Below are positions 35,680-47,800 of a stretch of DNA of 64,000 nucleotides, one piece after another (within the stretch, counting starts at the first letter, position 1; the number at the start of each line of letters is the position of its first letter). The notes beneath the pieces were generated by a model, which worked only from the letters and a program-made list of their open reading frames with translations, did no database searches and was not told where the DNA came from. Origin of the DNA: Apophysomyces variabilis (lineage: Eukaryota > Mucoromycota > Mucoromycetes > Mucorales > Mucoraceae); NCBI GenBank assembly GCA_002749535.1, contig MZZL01000403.1, positions 199,630-263,629 on the forward strand, read 5' to 3'. The translations under genes and the position numbers were made by a program.

Positions 35680-37206
35680 TTATTCCAAAAGAACACGTGC
35701 AGGAAGCAACACCGTTTCGTCTTCATCGATAAATAGCGGACTGACAACAAGCTTGACAGTCTTATTCTCTGTATTGACGTTTCCAACCACGGCCATAATT
35801 TCTTCATCGTATTTGCTGCCGACTGCAATTGGCTGAGCGGATACGTCTGCATCTCCTCCATGAATCTCAAGGGAGAGATCAGCACATAAGTCTAGTATTT
35901 CGTCCCATTGGCGTTCATGCTCAAGCTGTCGATTTGACTTCTTCAGCATATCAACAACTCTCTCTGTTACTTTATCCCGCATTTGCTGGAGGTATTCTTT
36001 TGTGGCCAGGTTGAGGGACAGTGACTGCACTGTTTGACGTCGGTACCATTTTGCGAAATTAGAGCCTAATGTGCTCTGAAACCGCCGGATTTGATCTGAA
36101 TAAGCTGTATTGAGCAATTCTTGATTCTCCGTACCAAACGGAAGTGAAATAAGATAGGATTCAGTGATCTGTGTAAACAAGAACTGTTCAAGCGTAATAC
36201 GCCAAGCTTCATCAACACTAGCATGGACAAATGTTATCAGAAGTTCAGCCAGGCGGGCCAGTCGCTGGGTGAGCGTACGTGCGTTGACAATCGGTGGTAC
36301 TTGTGTATGATCCATGTCAACTTCTTCTTGACTACCGGCACTGTTGCTACCAACGGCACTACCGTTGCTTGCTGGATGAGAGGCGAGTAACGAAGATGGC
36401 ATAGCATCTGCCGATAATTTTTCAAGTTCTTCCGGTCTGACATGTGAAAGATCCAGAGCTTTGACATAAACTTCTTCATCGCATCCAGTTAATAACCGTA
36501 AATTCTCAATAACGTCGGCTTGATGTTTTTGCGCAATTTGTAGGTTGCGTAATCGATTGTGAAGCAATTCATTTTCTTCCATCAGTTCTGCATAAGACTT
36601 GGTGACAGAAGCAAAACTAGGCTGAGGTTGTGGAGGTGCTGAAATATCATCATTCACGATATCATGCGTATGCACATCATGCTCATCATCGCTGGTTTCG
36701 CTGTGATCAAAGTCCGCTGCCGCCGAGCGAGTTCCATCGTCTCCAAACTCGGCAGCGTTTGAACGGGAGCGTTTGTCTTCCCCATCCTCACCAGCTATAC
36801 TGCTCATATTGTCCTGAATCTGTGGACTATCCAGATCTCGCAGCGTCTCTAATCGAACAGCAATTTCTGCTGCGGAAGATCCCAGTTGGAAACTATCCCT
36901 TGCACTAGCTCCATCATGCATACCATCTAAAGTCGAACGGTCATCGTCCGTCTCTCGTCCTTCTACTGTCATCCTGCTGCTACTAACAATACTTGCTGTA
37001 CCACCTAAACCGCTGATAACGGATTCCTGGTCATCGATGGTAGCTGCTACACTCCAGGTATCAGTATCGCGGGAACGGCTGGAGTCAAAGGTATCGAGCA
37101 AATCTGTTTTTCGCATATATGCATATCGTGATGCAAGACCATCGGGAAAAGATCGGTAAAAGTGCGAATCCTTTTCGCTGCCTTCATGTGAGGAAACAGA
37201 GCTCAT
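35680..37206 (-). CDS. 508-residue coiled-coil protein of unknown function
   Basis: One uninterrupted minus-strand frame. The first ATG is at 37206 (MSSVSSHEGSEKDSHFYRSF). Residues 1-195 are Ser/Asp/Glu-rich and probably disordered, with PQPQPSF at the end. A coiled coil spans about residues 204-240 (YAELMEENELLHNRLRNLQI). A second Ser/Asn/Gly-rich linker follows, then an alpha-helical C-terminal region from about residue 310 (RLARLAELLITFVHASVDEA, ESYLISLPFG, KEYLQQMRDKVTERVVDMLK). I do not recognise the family. The lack of introns contrasts with its neighbours. No membrane segment is visible; a scaffold or adaptor role is only a guess. Confidence 0.75.
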   Translation of the reverse strand: MSSVSSHEGSEKDSHFYRSFPDGLASRYAYMRKTDLLDTFDSSRSRDTDTWSVAATIDDQESVISGLGGTASIVSSSRMTVEGRETDDDRSTLDGMHDGASARDSFQLGSSAAEIAVRLETLRDLDSPQIQDNMSSIAGEDGEDKRSRSNAAEFGDDGTRSAAADFDHSETSDDEHDVHTHDIVNDDISAPPQPQPSFASVTKSYAELMEENELLHNRLRNLQIAQKHQADVIENLRLLTGCDEEVYVKALDLSHVRPEELEKLSADAMPSSLLASHPASNGSAVGSNSAGSQEEVDMDHTQVPPIVNARTLTQRLARLAELLITFVHASVDEAWRITLEQFLFTQITESYLISLPFGTENQELLNTAYSDQIRRFQSTLGSNFAKWYRRQTVQSLSLNLATKEYLQQMRDKVTERVVDMLKKSNRQLEHERQWDEILDLCADLSLEIHGGDADVSAQPIAVGSKYDEEIMAVVGNVNTENKTVKLVVSPLFIDEDETVLLPARVLLE

Positions 37207-37719
37207 GACAATATGCAAAGAATTGGGGGAGTGGAAGGGTTTCTTGCGGAGTGCTCGTTTGCGGCCTTTCTTTCTAGGGTGACTGGTTATAGGATTGGAT
37301 CAAGGGAGCGTGCCAATGAGAGATTGAATACGCAACTTCTGCTATACCTTTGATCCAATGTAACTAAGCTTAAACACTAGGATTATGATCGCGGAATGTC
37401 TTTTGTTCCAACAAATAATAGACGGTTATACAAGAAGTTCAGAGGCTTTCAATATCCTTCATTTCTGAGATAACGTCAACCAGTTTTCATTGCAATAGCA
37501 TTTGATAATCAATCACAAGCTATTGGCTAACAACAATTTTCTTCCCTCATCGTCCCTTTAAACAGCTTTGGTTTATTTGTCTTAATCCAATTCCTTCCAT
37601 ATCGATTACAACGAAGATCCAAATATAGAAGACTCAGTACGCAGAAGTATTGCTCATTTTGCCCAAAGTAGAACGATCAGATCCCCTTACTCTGTCTAAA
37701 ACAAGAATTTTATTTACAT
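37207..37719. other. Intergenic
   Basis: Leader of the 508-residue gene and downstream flank of RTF2; no other feature seen. Confidence 0.4.
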
Positions 37720-38726
37720 TTATGCATAGCGATTGAAAGTGCCCATTGTAAGGTAGTTCCCTTTGATATCTTTCTTCGCATAAATACTCTTCACAGCAGC
37801 AGAAACTTCCTTCTTCTGCTTTGCGGCTAACTCCTGTGCTACCTTTCCCATAACCACTGCAGCCGCTGATGAAGATATGTTGGGTTTCTTATGATTGGAT
37901 TTCTCCACCGACTCAACCTCTCGTTTTCTTTTTTCTCCCGATTTCTGTTCGCTTGACTTCGCAGCCTTTTTCGCTTTCTAATATTCCAACAGTTAGATCA
38001 CTCTTCCTACCAATCCCATTTCTTTAATTTACCTTTTCCGCTTTAATTTTCGCTTTCTTTTCCTCCCATTTCCCCTTCATAATCTCCTGCTCTTCCTTCG
38101 TGGGATTGATGATGATGCTGTTCTGTGATTCAAATGGTTTGCCACACTATATTTTACCCAATTAATAGAGCAACTTGAAAACATTCCAAGTTGACTTACT
38201 GTAACACATTCTTTGCTTGGGATCTCCTTCAATGCTTGTTCAGCAAAGACGCATCCACAAGTATCCAGATAGACAAATCGATGCTTTCCGTTCATTTCTT
38301 TCATAGAAATTGGACAGATAAAACGACTCTTAATATCTTTGTCAAGGTGACCCATGGTGGTTGCGTCAGAATCATTGTATGCTGGATTAGGTGTGAGTGT
38401 GAGCTTGACCGTATCTTTGATCGAGCTAATGTGAGAGCAGATTTGATCGCCATCACCATAGGCAGATTTGTCAAGAATATATTCAATGATTGCATCTTGA
38501 TTGTATAGCTTGCCTAAAGCACAAGCAACTATAGGCTGTTCCAATGGTTGCTAATTCATGTTTATATTAGTATCTCTCAAATTCAAACCATACGATTGCC
38601 TACCTTTGATAATGCACAGTGGAACCATGCTGCTATTCGCTCAAGATCAGGGTTTAATTTAACTTCCCTTTGTTTTTCTTTGACAAGTTCAATGCGTCTT
38701 GGAATAGATCCTCCGTCGTTTCCCAT
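37720..38726 (-). CDS. RTF2: Replication termination factor 2 (Rtf2)
   Basis: Four exons on the minus strand, 38604-38726, 38200-38550, 38033-38146 and 37720-37977, give 281 residues. The start MGNDGGSIPRRIELVKEKQ and the WFHCALSKQPLEQPIVACAL block are the Rtf2 hallmark. The RING-like domain has RFICPISMKEMNGKHRFVYL, CGCVF and CVTCGKPF (Cys120, Cys139, Cys141, Cys156, Cys159). A Lys-rich region (KWEEKKAKIKAEKKAKKAAK) and a C-terminal AKKDIKGNYLTMGTFNRYA follow. Rtf2 acts with PCNA at stalled forks and, in fission yeast, at the RTS1 barrier; it also affects splicing. Introns are 49-55 nt and keep frame. Length is typical. Confidence 0.93.
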
Positions 38727-39552
38727 GGAGTGTGTAAAGAATCAAGCTGTGTGATTTTTTTATCTACAGCAGGTCTCACTTCTTATATGTGGTTGAATTG
38801 CCGACATAGCCTGCTAAGAGGTACATGTTCGATGTTTAAACTCAGCAATTCCCCTAAATAGGTTATTTCCAAAAGCAACCATCGCTGCTTCTTTCGTAAT
38901 GGATATCGCGCCTCCCAATGAGAAGAAAGCATTCTCAAGAAACAAGATCAAGCTGAGCGTATGGATATTTCATTATTAATAGACTGTTAATTATTGCATC
39001 AACTGCGTCTTAATACGAAGTAGCTTGCCTGAGAAACCTACAGAAAGACCTTCATTGATCCGAGTCTATGCAATACAAGCGATAGAACCAGGTTACACTA
39101 GCAAAAAGAAACGAAGTGATGTTGTTCTACTGATAAATAAACTATGGCCTTTTTGGTTAGTTAACGTTGTGAGTGTTATGGGAATGCCTTCACAGATAGC
39201 GGCCAGAATAATAGACGGGAAATCACGATGAGAGCAATGCAATGCTAAACAATGTGGAACATAGCTGATAAAGGAAGATAAGGAAAGGAATCCGTTTGTG
39301 CTAACCTTTATCCTGTCACTGTTAGTTAATGGCTGAGTCTTTAAGTACGCTGTGAGCAAAGCTTTCACAAGCAATCTTTGTCATGTTGCATTTATGTTTT
39401 GTTCTTAGTATCGTCTTCATCCAACAAACTTGTTTTCAATAGTAATTAAAGTTTAGTAACAAGGTGTTTCAAAATATAAAGGCTGGTGTGTTTGGTCTCT
39501 CTTATTGAGCTTCTCTTCTCTTCCTATTTTTACTTTGCGAGCTGTTACTACG
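38727..39552. other. Intergenic
   Basis: Divergent promoter region between RTF2 and the IFI6-like gene. No coding exon is supported. Confidence 0.45.
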
Positions 39553-40607
39553 ATGATCTGTCGTTCTACTAGCACTAGTATACGCATCCTTGTTCTTGTT
39601 ATTGCTCTCAGCTGTATCGCTCAAGCGTTACCACTTAACTTTGACGGCTTAAATCAGGTAACGACAATGTATATCCCGCAGGCGCTGACGATAGCATCTA
39701 GATAGTGCTTCCTTCTCTCGATGATATACACTCTTTGGACAACACGTGGGGAAAGGTGAAAGACTTGACAAATATCCCAGACTCCCTTTCAGATGTTGAG
39801 TCGATCGTGCTTGCTTCTGTTAATGACATGCCCTCTTTTGATGATGCATGGGAAAAACTCAAAGGTGTTAAGGATATTCCAGACAGCCTTGGAAATATTG
39901 AATCAACCGTGCTCCCTTCCCTTGATGAAATACCCTCGTTCGCCGATACATGGGAAAAAGTTAAAGAGTTAACCAATAGCGCAAACATATCTCCAGATAT
40001 TGGATCAATCGTGCTTCCTTCTCTCGATGACATCCCTTCTTTCGAGGACACCTGGGAAAAAGTTAAAGGCTTTACTGAACCAATCGTGCTGCCTTCTTTG
40101 GATGACATACCCTCTCTCGACGACACATGGGAAAAAGTCACAAGCTTTGTAAATGTCACCGATATTCTTGGAAACGTTGGACCTATTGTGCTTCCTTCTC
40201 TGGATGATATACCTCCTTTAGACAGCACATGGGAAAATCTTAAAGGAATTTTTAACGTTACCGACATTCTCGAGAACATAGAAGCTTACAAGCCGCAGAT
40301 TATATCAACGACAATTGGATCCATTGGTGGCTCTCTTGCGGCAACAGCTGGCTTTGCTCTCGTCCAACTGGGATCCTGGGCTACTTTGAACGGTATTGGG
40401 TTTACAACTGCAGGTGTCGCTGTCAGCTCGCTTGCCGCTTCCGCTCAAAGCCTGTTTTATGGCGGTTTTGTTGCTTCAGGAAGCATATTCTCCATCTTGC
40501 AGTCATTAGGAGCCGCTCCAGCAGCGCTTTTCTTTAATCCTGTTGGCGCAGCGGTCGTTGTTATTGGTGGCATTGTAGGCGGCTATTACGGTTTTCACCA
40601 TTCATAA
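39553..40607 (+). CDS. Secreted repeat protein with IFI6/IFI27-like membrane domain
   Basis: Two exons, 39553-39657 and 39702-40607, give 336 residues. Residues 1-25 form a signal peptide (SIRILVLVIALSCIAQA). Residues 36-230 hold six repeats, five of 34 residues and one of 25, built on VLPSLDDIPS and TWEKVK. The C-terminal 100 residues are Gly/Ala-rich and hydrophobic, with GIGFTTAGVAVSSLAASAQS, GGFVASGSIFSILQSLGAAP and NPVGAAVVVIGGIVGG. The order GFTxAGxAxSSxAA ... AGSxxxxLQSxGA is the interferon-inducible 6-16/ISG12 family (Ifi-6-16) signature, known for mitochondrial or ER membrane proteins in animals and found in some fungi. The 34-residue repeats at DNA level (102 bp) look recently duplicated. 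The role in this fungus is unknown; a pore-like or cell-death role is only inferred. Confidence 0.8.
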
Positions 40608-41394
40608 AACGCTGATGCAGTTCTTGCATGCTCCAATGCAACGAATGAACATTTGTTTGTAATACAAGTTTCTTGGATTATGAAACAATGTAGCACGAAT
40701 TGCGAAAATTTTAACGTCATTTTATCCAAGACCTTCTCAATTTTCACTGGTATAAATGATACCTTATACTTAGCAGCGTCGTAGAAACTCTCAACAACAA
40801 ACCGTTGAGAATTAATCTTTGCGTGTGGCATTGCTCCCAAAATAAAGGTAGTCATTCAGTCCTTAACGTTTGTAGCTAAATCTTTTAGAAAACTTATCAC
40901 CTATACTGATAACAATGAAACCATACCAATAGCGGGAAATCCTTTTTAGAGAGGTAAGATCAGAAGTGGCAGTTGCACTGATGCTCCACTTGACCTGGGG
41001 AGCAAAGACTGGTCAATTCCCATTCCGGACCAGTTGTGGCAAGAGGACGTATGCTACAATCAAAATGCTCAATCCATGTAAGATCACTCTTCTGCTCCGC
41101 TAAAAGGGAACATCAAATTTTTTAGTTGGTTTTTCGGTCTGAATCCGGGGTGGAGTGTAGTACGGAAATAGCGGAGTACTGTAGATTGGAGTGTCCCCAA
41201 GTGGAGTTTCTTATGAGCACATCTGCCTCCGCCTTCCGTAGGGATATTGCAATCAATATGGAAGTGTAGGAGATATCATAAACTAATAACAAACCAATAA
41301 GATCGTATATTAGAAGTAACTCATAGATATTAAAAATGTCTATTTATATCCTTCGATCTCCAATTTTCTAAGTTATTTTTCTCGCTAAACAACA
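40608..41394. other. Intergenic
   Basis: No gene supported. Confidence 0.4.
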
Positions 41395-42715
41395 ATGCTT
41401 GACTTATTAAATATAACTTACGACTCGAAGAAGGAAGTTTTGGAAATCGCTCAAGCCAAAGCTAGAGAATTGAAATTTGCTGTTGGTACGAAACGAAGTA
41501 CGACAGAAACGTGTATATCCTGTGTGTCCATGGTGGCGATTACAGAAACACGCATGGATTGTCTAGCGAGTATCGTCAGCGCGAGAACAACAAAGAAAAC
41601 AGACTATGGATGGTTTCTACACGCTTCTGTGAAAGCAGGAACCAAAAAATGGACAATTGTTCATGTTTATGCTTTAAGCGAGCGTAATCATCCACTCGAT
41701 ACTGATCCTATGCTCTATCATCAACACCGTAAGCCAGCAATAAGACAATTGAGCGCATGATATATATGACGAGTAATAGAAACAAGCGGCAAAATACATG
41801 AAAAAATGAGGGATGATGCTGGACAACACGTCGTGACAAGAAAAGATTTGTACAATATTGTTCAATTGCTGCGCGACCAGCGAAAAATTGATTTCACCGA
41901 TCTCGTGGAAGTTTTGCAAGCCAGAAAGTATCAATTTGCAACAAATATAATAGATAACAAGCAGATGGACATACTTTTCTTCAGCCACGAGGCAGCAATC
42001 CAGAAAGCCCGTGCATTTCCTGAAGTTGTTGTAATCGACGCAACATATAGCACGAATGCGAACAAACTGCCCCTCTTCGATATTGTTAATGCTAACAACC
42101 TAGGAAATACTCAGTTGCGTAACTTCTAGATCGGATCTGCCTTTGTTGTCAACGAAAAGCGCGAAACGTATGAATGGCTTCTGTCGACCGTGCGATCCCT
42201 TATCTGGCCCCAAGGTCAGGTTGGATCATTTATCATTGACAAGGACAAGGTTTTGGTAGGAGCTGTCGAAAGTACATTCCCGCAGTCAGTGCATATTTTT
42301 TGTGGTTGCCATATTTCGCAGCACTTAAAATCAAAGATGGGTGGATGTTTCGAGAAAAGCAGCGAGGATTACACTGAGGTGGAAAAAGTAAGCCAAACGC
42401 CCGTACTTGGTTTTTGCAAAGCAATTTGCGCCGCCTGAATCATACCGTTGCCAGAACGGAGTCTGAGGATGTGGTTTAGGCCCTCCAAGCCACGCTTTTA
42501 TTCTCAGATAAATTACATCAAATTTTCCTCTACTTCTTCATCACCTTTCAAGCCGCGCACCGTGGTTTAACATATGAGTTTCCAAAGTCTTTCAAATGAA
42601 GAACTGAGACAACTCATACGCCAACAGTTGGCTATCAACGAAGACGAAGCAGAGCTTCCCAACGAAATCCTCGCGGATTTGGAAGAAACTGTGGTATACG
42701 TCGCTGTCGTAGTGT
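41395..42715 (+). pseudogene. FAR1/MULE-type transposase relic
   Basis: Plus-strand frames show in order: a FAR1-like N-terminus (KTDYGWFLHASVKAGTKKWT, IVHVYA, HPLDTDPMLYHQHRK), a helical linker (VVTRKDLYNIVQLLRDQRKI), and the MULE catalytic core with FPEVVVIDATYSTNANKLPL (first Asp) and GSFIIDKDKVLVGAV (second Asp), then FCGCHISQHLKS. An in-frame TAG interrupts the core at about 42127, and frame changes occur near 41510, 41690 and after 42410. A tail frame at 42574-42715 begins MSFQSLSNEELRQLIRQQLA. It is a decayed Mutator-like transposase. I found no terminal inverted repeats. Confidence 0.8.
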
Positions 42716-43094
42716 GACTTCCTAGTACTTGTGTTCCATGAACAGGATGATCGGAATTAACGTGTTTCCATTTACAGTGAACTTCTCTAGTTTGGAACAC
42801 CGACTGCACCTCTTCTTTAAATCAGAGATCTATCACCGAGGATGAAGACAAGGTGACACCGCTCTACCGCAGTTATTACACTGAGCTAAATCATACACCT
42901 ATCGCCGAGAAGAACGTTCACTAATTACAAATCCCGCATAAGATCAAATAATTATAAATAGGCAGACAAGTTGAATGAAATAAAGATATCCAACAGTCTC
43001 AAAGGATTCTATCCGTCCCCTTTTTCTATCTACATATAACACAGAAACTACCGAACATTCAAGAGCTGAGAATATAAAAAAGTTTGAGTCAAAC

Positions 43095-44790
43095 TTGCCT
43101 TTCTATGGAGGAGGCAAATGGACAAAATCAGGCGCTCTTAACAAGATCCTTTATTCGAAGATCAAGAAATATAAGCTTGATGGATTATCAGTCGTACTCC
43201 AAAAATATAAGGACGGAGACAAGCACAGAGCCGTAGGCCGAGCAACAACTGAAGCATACGAAGAGTTGTATGAATGCCTCCACAGGGAAACAAATGCACC
43301 ACCCACTGCAGAAGAATTCGAGAGAATACTTGAACGTCTGCGAAGATTGGCAGTCTATGCTTTCGCAACGGGAAAACGCATCGACAACGAAGCCAAGAAC
43401 ATTTGCAACAAGGCAATTGGACTTCCAGGAACGGAATATGACACGGGGAAAGATATGGCTTTCTCTTCCGAGGAACTTAAAGCGTGGAAGAAAGACATTT
43501 CAAAGAATCAGTATTGTACAATGCAGTTAACAACAAAAGAATGCATACAAACAGTAGAGGCAGAGGCCGAGGCTATGGAAACAAACACAGAGGAAGAAAA
43601 TCTTTTTTCTCGACGAAAACAAAAGCACGGCCCGGGACAGAGCAATCCAGTCTCAACAACGAAGCCCAATAAGAACCCTACAATCGGTGCCACCTGTCCT
43701 ACCAGTGCCGGACATGTCCGAAAATTATACGATGCCGCTAGATGGGATACAATTAGGCGGACGGTTGAACCAGTTTGCAACACACTGGGAAAGTCATTTC
43801 CAGGGAACTTGGATCCGTCAGGTCATCAAAGAGGGCTACAGGATTCAATGGCAGAAAAGGGCACCACAACCATGGCAACCACGAGAATCATTGGATTGCC
43901 CAGAGACCGAGGAAGCAGTGAAAAAATTTTTAGCAACAGGGGTGATCGAGAGGTCACCATCTCAGAATCGAAGTTACCTATCAAAGTTGTTTATAGTTCG
44001 GGAACAAACAAAGAACAGACCAATTTTGGACTGTACAACGGTCCACACATCTATTCAGTGTCAACATTTCAAGATGGAAGGAGTACCGGCGTTGCGAGAA
44101 TTGATAGAACCATCGGACTACATGGTGAAAATAGATTTAAAGGATGCATATACGGTAGTACCAATTCATCCATGTTCTCGGCAGTATTTTTCCTTTTCCT
44201 ACCGCGGCACAGTGTATCAATACCGATCGTTGCCATTTGGAATGAGCGTGAGTCCTCGAATTTTCTCCAAGATCATGAGGGTAGTACTCGAACCTTTGAG
44301 ACGTCAAGGTATCCGGTTAGTTTATATCTGGACGATATTTGTCTGCTAGGGAAAACAGTCGATCAATTGAAAACCCACTCGAAGACAGTACTAGAACACC
44401 TCGTCAAATTGGGGTTTATTATCAATTGGAAAAAGAGCAGACTCACTCCCAGCCATCAACAGGAGTTTCTAGGTTTTATATTCAACACTCTACGAATGGA
44501 GATCTAGGTGCCGAAGGCGAAGATATTGAAATTACACGACCAAATCAGACAAGCGAGATCGAAGACTCAAAGTTGCAGATGGATTGCAGGTATGACTGGG
44601 AAGATGACATCCATGATACCGGCAGTGGGAGAGGCACTTCTACACGTTCGTTTTCTGCAAAGAAATCTAGCAAAAGGATTACGAGGCAATCAAGCAAGAT
44701 GGGAACATCCATGTCCGCTGTCAAGAGACCCCTAAAGGAAGCAGAAAGTATGTTGCTTTGGTCACTTGGGCTTTCAGAGTTCATTTGTTC
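43095..44790 (+). mobile_element. Truncated DIRS-type retrotransposon
   Basis: A gag-like region (KIKKYKLDGLSVVLQKYKDG, ERLRRLAVYAFATGKRIDNE) is followed in a second frame, from 43687, by the DIRS reverse transcriptase: LGGRLNQFATHWESHFQGTW, EGYRIQWQKRAPQPW, IDLKDAYTVVPIHP, YRSLPFGMSVSPRIFSKIMR. The frame then shifts back near 44320 to give the catalytic YLDDICLLGKTV. The RNase H region (CRWIAGMTGKMTSMIPAVGE, ALLHVRFLQRNLAKGL) is in a third register after a stop near 44505. The element ends around 44790. The tyrosine recombinase and methyltransferase parts are missing. It is inactive. Confidence 0.85.
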
Positions 44791-44821
44791 TGAAAGAATT
44801 CTCTGTTTAGCAGCTGTATAA

Positions 44822-47800
44822 CATTCGACGGCGTGATCATCATAAACATCCGCACAATAGCTCAGCTGGCAGATGGGACGTCTGCGCTTGCGCTTGATAT
44901 GTCTGTCCGCATTGATCTCTACTAGAGCAATAAGGAATCAGCAAATGGTCATTACAGCAACATATGACGCAAACGAATCCTGAAAGTATTTATTCTTTGT
45001 TTATTTCGCCACTTCTGTTTTACTTTCTCACCTATCCATATCAAATGGACCCAACCACTGCACATATCCTTATTCGCCTGGATTCCTTGGAATCCGGTAT
45101 TTTAGATGAGTTTAGACTATTACGCACGCAAAATCAAATTTTCTGTAAGCAGAATAAGGAGATTACTGACGGATTGAAGAAGCAGGATGAGCGAGCTGAA
45201 GGCGCACGGGCAGCTCCTCCGAAGCTTAGGCGCTTCCTAATGAGATTTGGCCCGCTCAGAAATTGAACAGATTTTGATACGGGAAATCAAGCGACCAAGT
45301 CAAGATATCACGAAAAGTGTGATCAAAGCTCAGTGATTGATCCCAATCAATCGATGACCCAAGAAGATGTTAAACAACTCCAAGAGGCGCTTGTGAAGTT
45401 GTGGCTCGGCCCTAAAGGCGTTTAGGGTACGTCTTGACAGCAGTACAGTAATAAAAAAGGTGCTATGGAAGGATACACCAATCTGGGAACGGCAACGCGC
45501 TGTCACTACTGATATGGAAAACACTTCTTCAAGAGTAGGTTTTGCCTCGGTTATAACGTGAGCCTCTGCGTGCTGATAATTACTACAATAGGCCTATGGA
45601 AAAGCCAGTAAGGAACTGCGTTTTTCGGTTTAAATAAAGAATGAAATAGCAAATATATTGTCATGAAGTGCCTCAGTTTCGATTCATACTGCGCTTTTCT
45701 GCTAGAGATCTGCATCTTCTTTGTCCAATTCAATGCACGAACCACAGCTTCATGATCTCTCGTATAGTTTTGAATCGACTCCTACAATACAGGCTCAGTA
45801 GCAGCAGACTAATGCTTGCAACCGTTGGAAAGATATCCTCCTGCTGCTCTCTGGTGTACATGCTTCGGAGACACTGATGTTGGATGACCATATTTGGAAC
45901 GTTCGACATAGTACAGTATCTCCCAAAAACAATTTCGCAAACTACGAGAATCGAAGTCGCAGTCCAGTGGAATTAAATGTCGCAACAAATGAAAAAAAGA
46001 ATTCAATGCCGTCCTTTTTCTGCTTAGCTACGCTTTACCTCATTTTAAAAGTGCATCCACATCCTTGAGCTCACCCCATGCCCACTGTTAAACAGTCAAA
46101 AGCAGAACTCGCTGCTGCCAAGACTGAAATTAGTAGGCTCAAACAACACAACGCTTCACTTCTTGAGATGATAGACTCTAGTTTCCTTAAACGCCAAGTC
46201 TGTTGAATCTATTTCCTCTAATACAACTCGTCCATTCAATCCACATGCCTAACACATATCTATATCTCCGCAAAAGCTATCCGTCGTATCAGGGCCCCTG
46301 TCCGGCCAGCTGCCGCCCGCTTCTTCCTTGCAAAAAGGCTTTTTTGATACTCATGCCCTTCCCCGATATTTTTCCGTCCCCCCTCAATTTTTATCACATT
46401 GATCTAGCCCGGGCAGACACAATTATTATTTTTGCGCTCATTTGAACCACTGAATAAACCCAAGAAACTAGATAGTGCTAGGTTGAAACTCGATGCCATT
46501 CACTTAGCTCGAAAAAGAAAGTAATCCACAAACATCTATAAGACGCATCCAGAGTCTGTAAGCTAGAATAATGACATACCTAATGCTCTTAACAATCTAT
46601 CCCCTAAGGAAATCGACTTCTTAATATCAGAACTTGAGATGCATTGCGAGTTGTCAGGATGTCCTACTTGCAAAAAGATCAATAAAGGGTACTTTATATA
46701 TTCTTGCACTTTTACTGCAGTGAATATGATCTGGGTGGGCGTTTCAACCATTATTCTGTTTATCTAGCAGAAAAACCGCTAATGGAAAGCATGTCACCCA
46801 CTTGTTTATTTTCCTTCACTTGTCATTTTCGTTCTTTTCCCGTCATTTTCTGTAAGCATGACATAATTTTGAATCAAGATAGACATTGAGGTATTATTGA
46901 TGGGAACAGTAGACCGAGTTATAAACTATATCTACACGCGTAATATTTATGTAACGTTCCATGCAAATCCGTTGTACAATGAAATGGAAATGACATAAAC
47001 TATGTAAACTTGTTCGGATGCACCCGAAGATGATGCAACTTTTACGTACTCTATTCGAAGACATACCAAGATAGTCTTTTACCAGGCGTGATGCAGACGA
47101 ACTTTCAAATCATATGAAAGAAGAAGACTGTAGAAGACTTTAGCAGACAATAGGTATTTTATAAGAATTAAGAGAACATGATAACCCCAACTGCATGACG
47201 TCGAACAAGAGCCAGCCAAACCGAGACTATGGTTGAACCACCCAGTTCTCGCAGACGATTCAGCCGACGAGAAGAAGAAAGACCAGAATCGTCCCGAGCT
47301 CCTTTAAGGCGATCTGAGAGGCAGCAAGCAAAAAGGCAGAAAAGGATCCACGAGTCAAGTGGATAGGGTTTTTACGCCTGCTATTTAGTAAGTGTCATTG
47401 AATACTATTGTTATTTTTCTTTTATTACTCATCAACTGAAATTTATATATATCTGGCATTCACTTGGCGGGGAGACGGGTATGGCGTCGTCAGTTTTATG
47501 ACAGGTATGTAAAAGTGGTCAATTCGAACTCTTATAACACGACAATTAATGTAATTTGTCAGCGTCAAGCCCAGTTTCCAAGATGCGCCAAGTGAATTTG
47601 CCAGATGCGACTTTAATTTTTGGAAACAAAGTACTTCAGTAGCCTTTGGAAGACCTAGCTATCAAAAACTTATTCAAGAAAAAAAAAAGTACATTTGCAA
47701 TCTTTATATAAAGAACAGATATTTTGCGGCAGACATATTAGGTTTGTCGATAGATCCCAGTCGTTGCTACTCTGTCGTATGCGAGTCATAAAAACCTACC

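Noticed and set aside
39698..40279. 193-codon minus-strand frame with HVSSKEGMSSREGSTI-like repeats
   Set aside because: It is the mirror of the repeats in the plus-strand IFI6-like gene, which has a signal peptide, splice sites and a recognised domain.
44857..44930. tRNA-like sequence (AATAGCTCAGCTGGCAGA)
   Set aside because: It has a good A-box but no T-arm/B-box and no closing acceptor stem; at best a tRNA-derived fragment.
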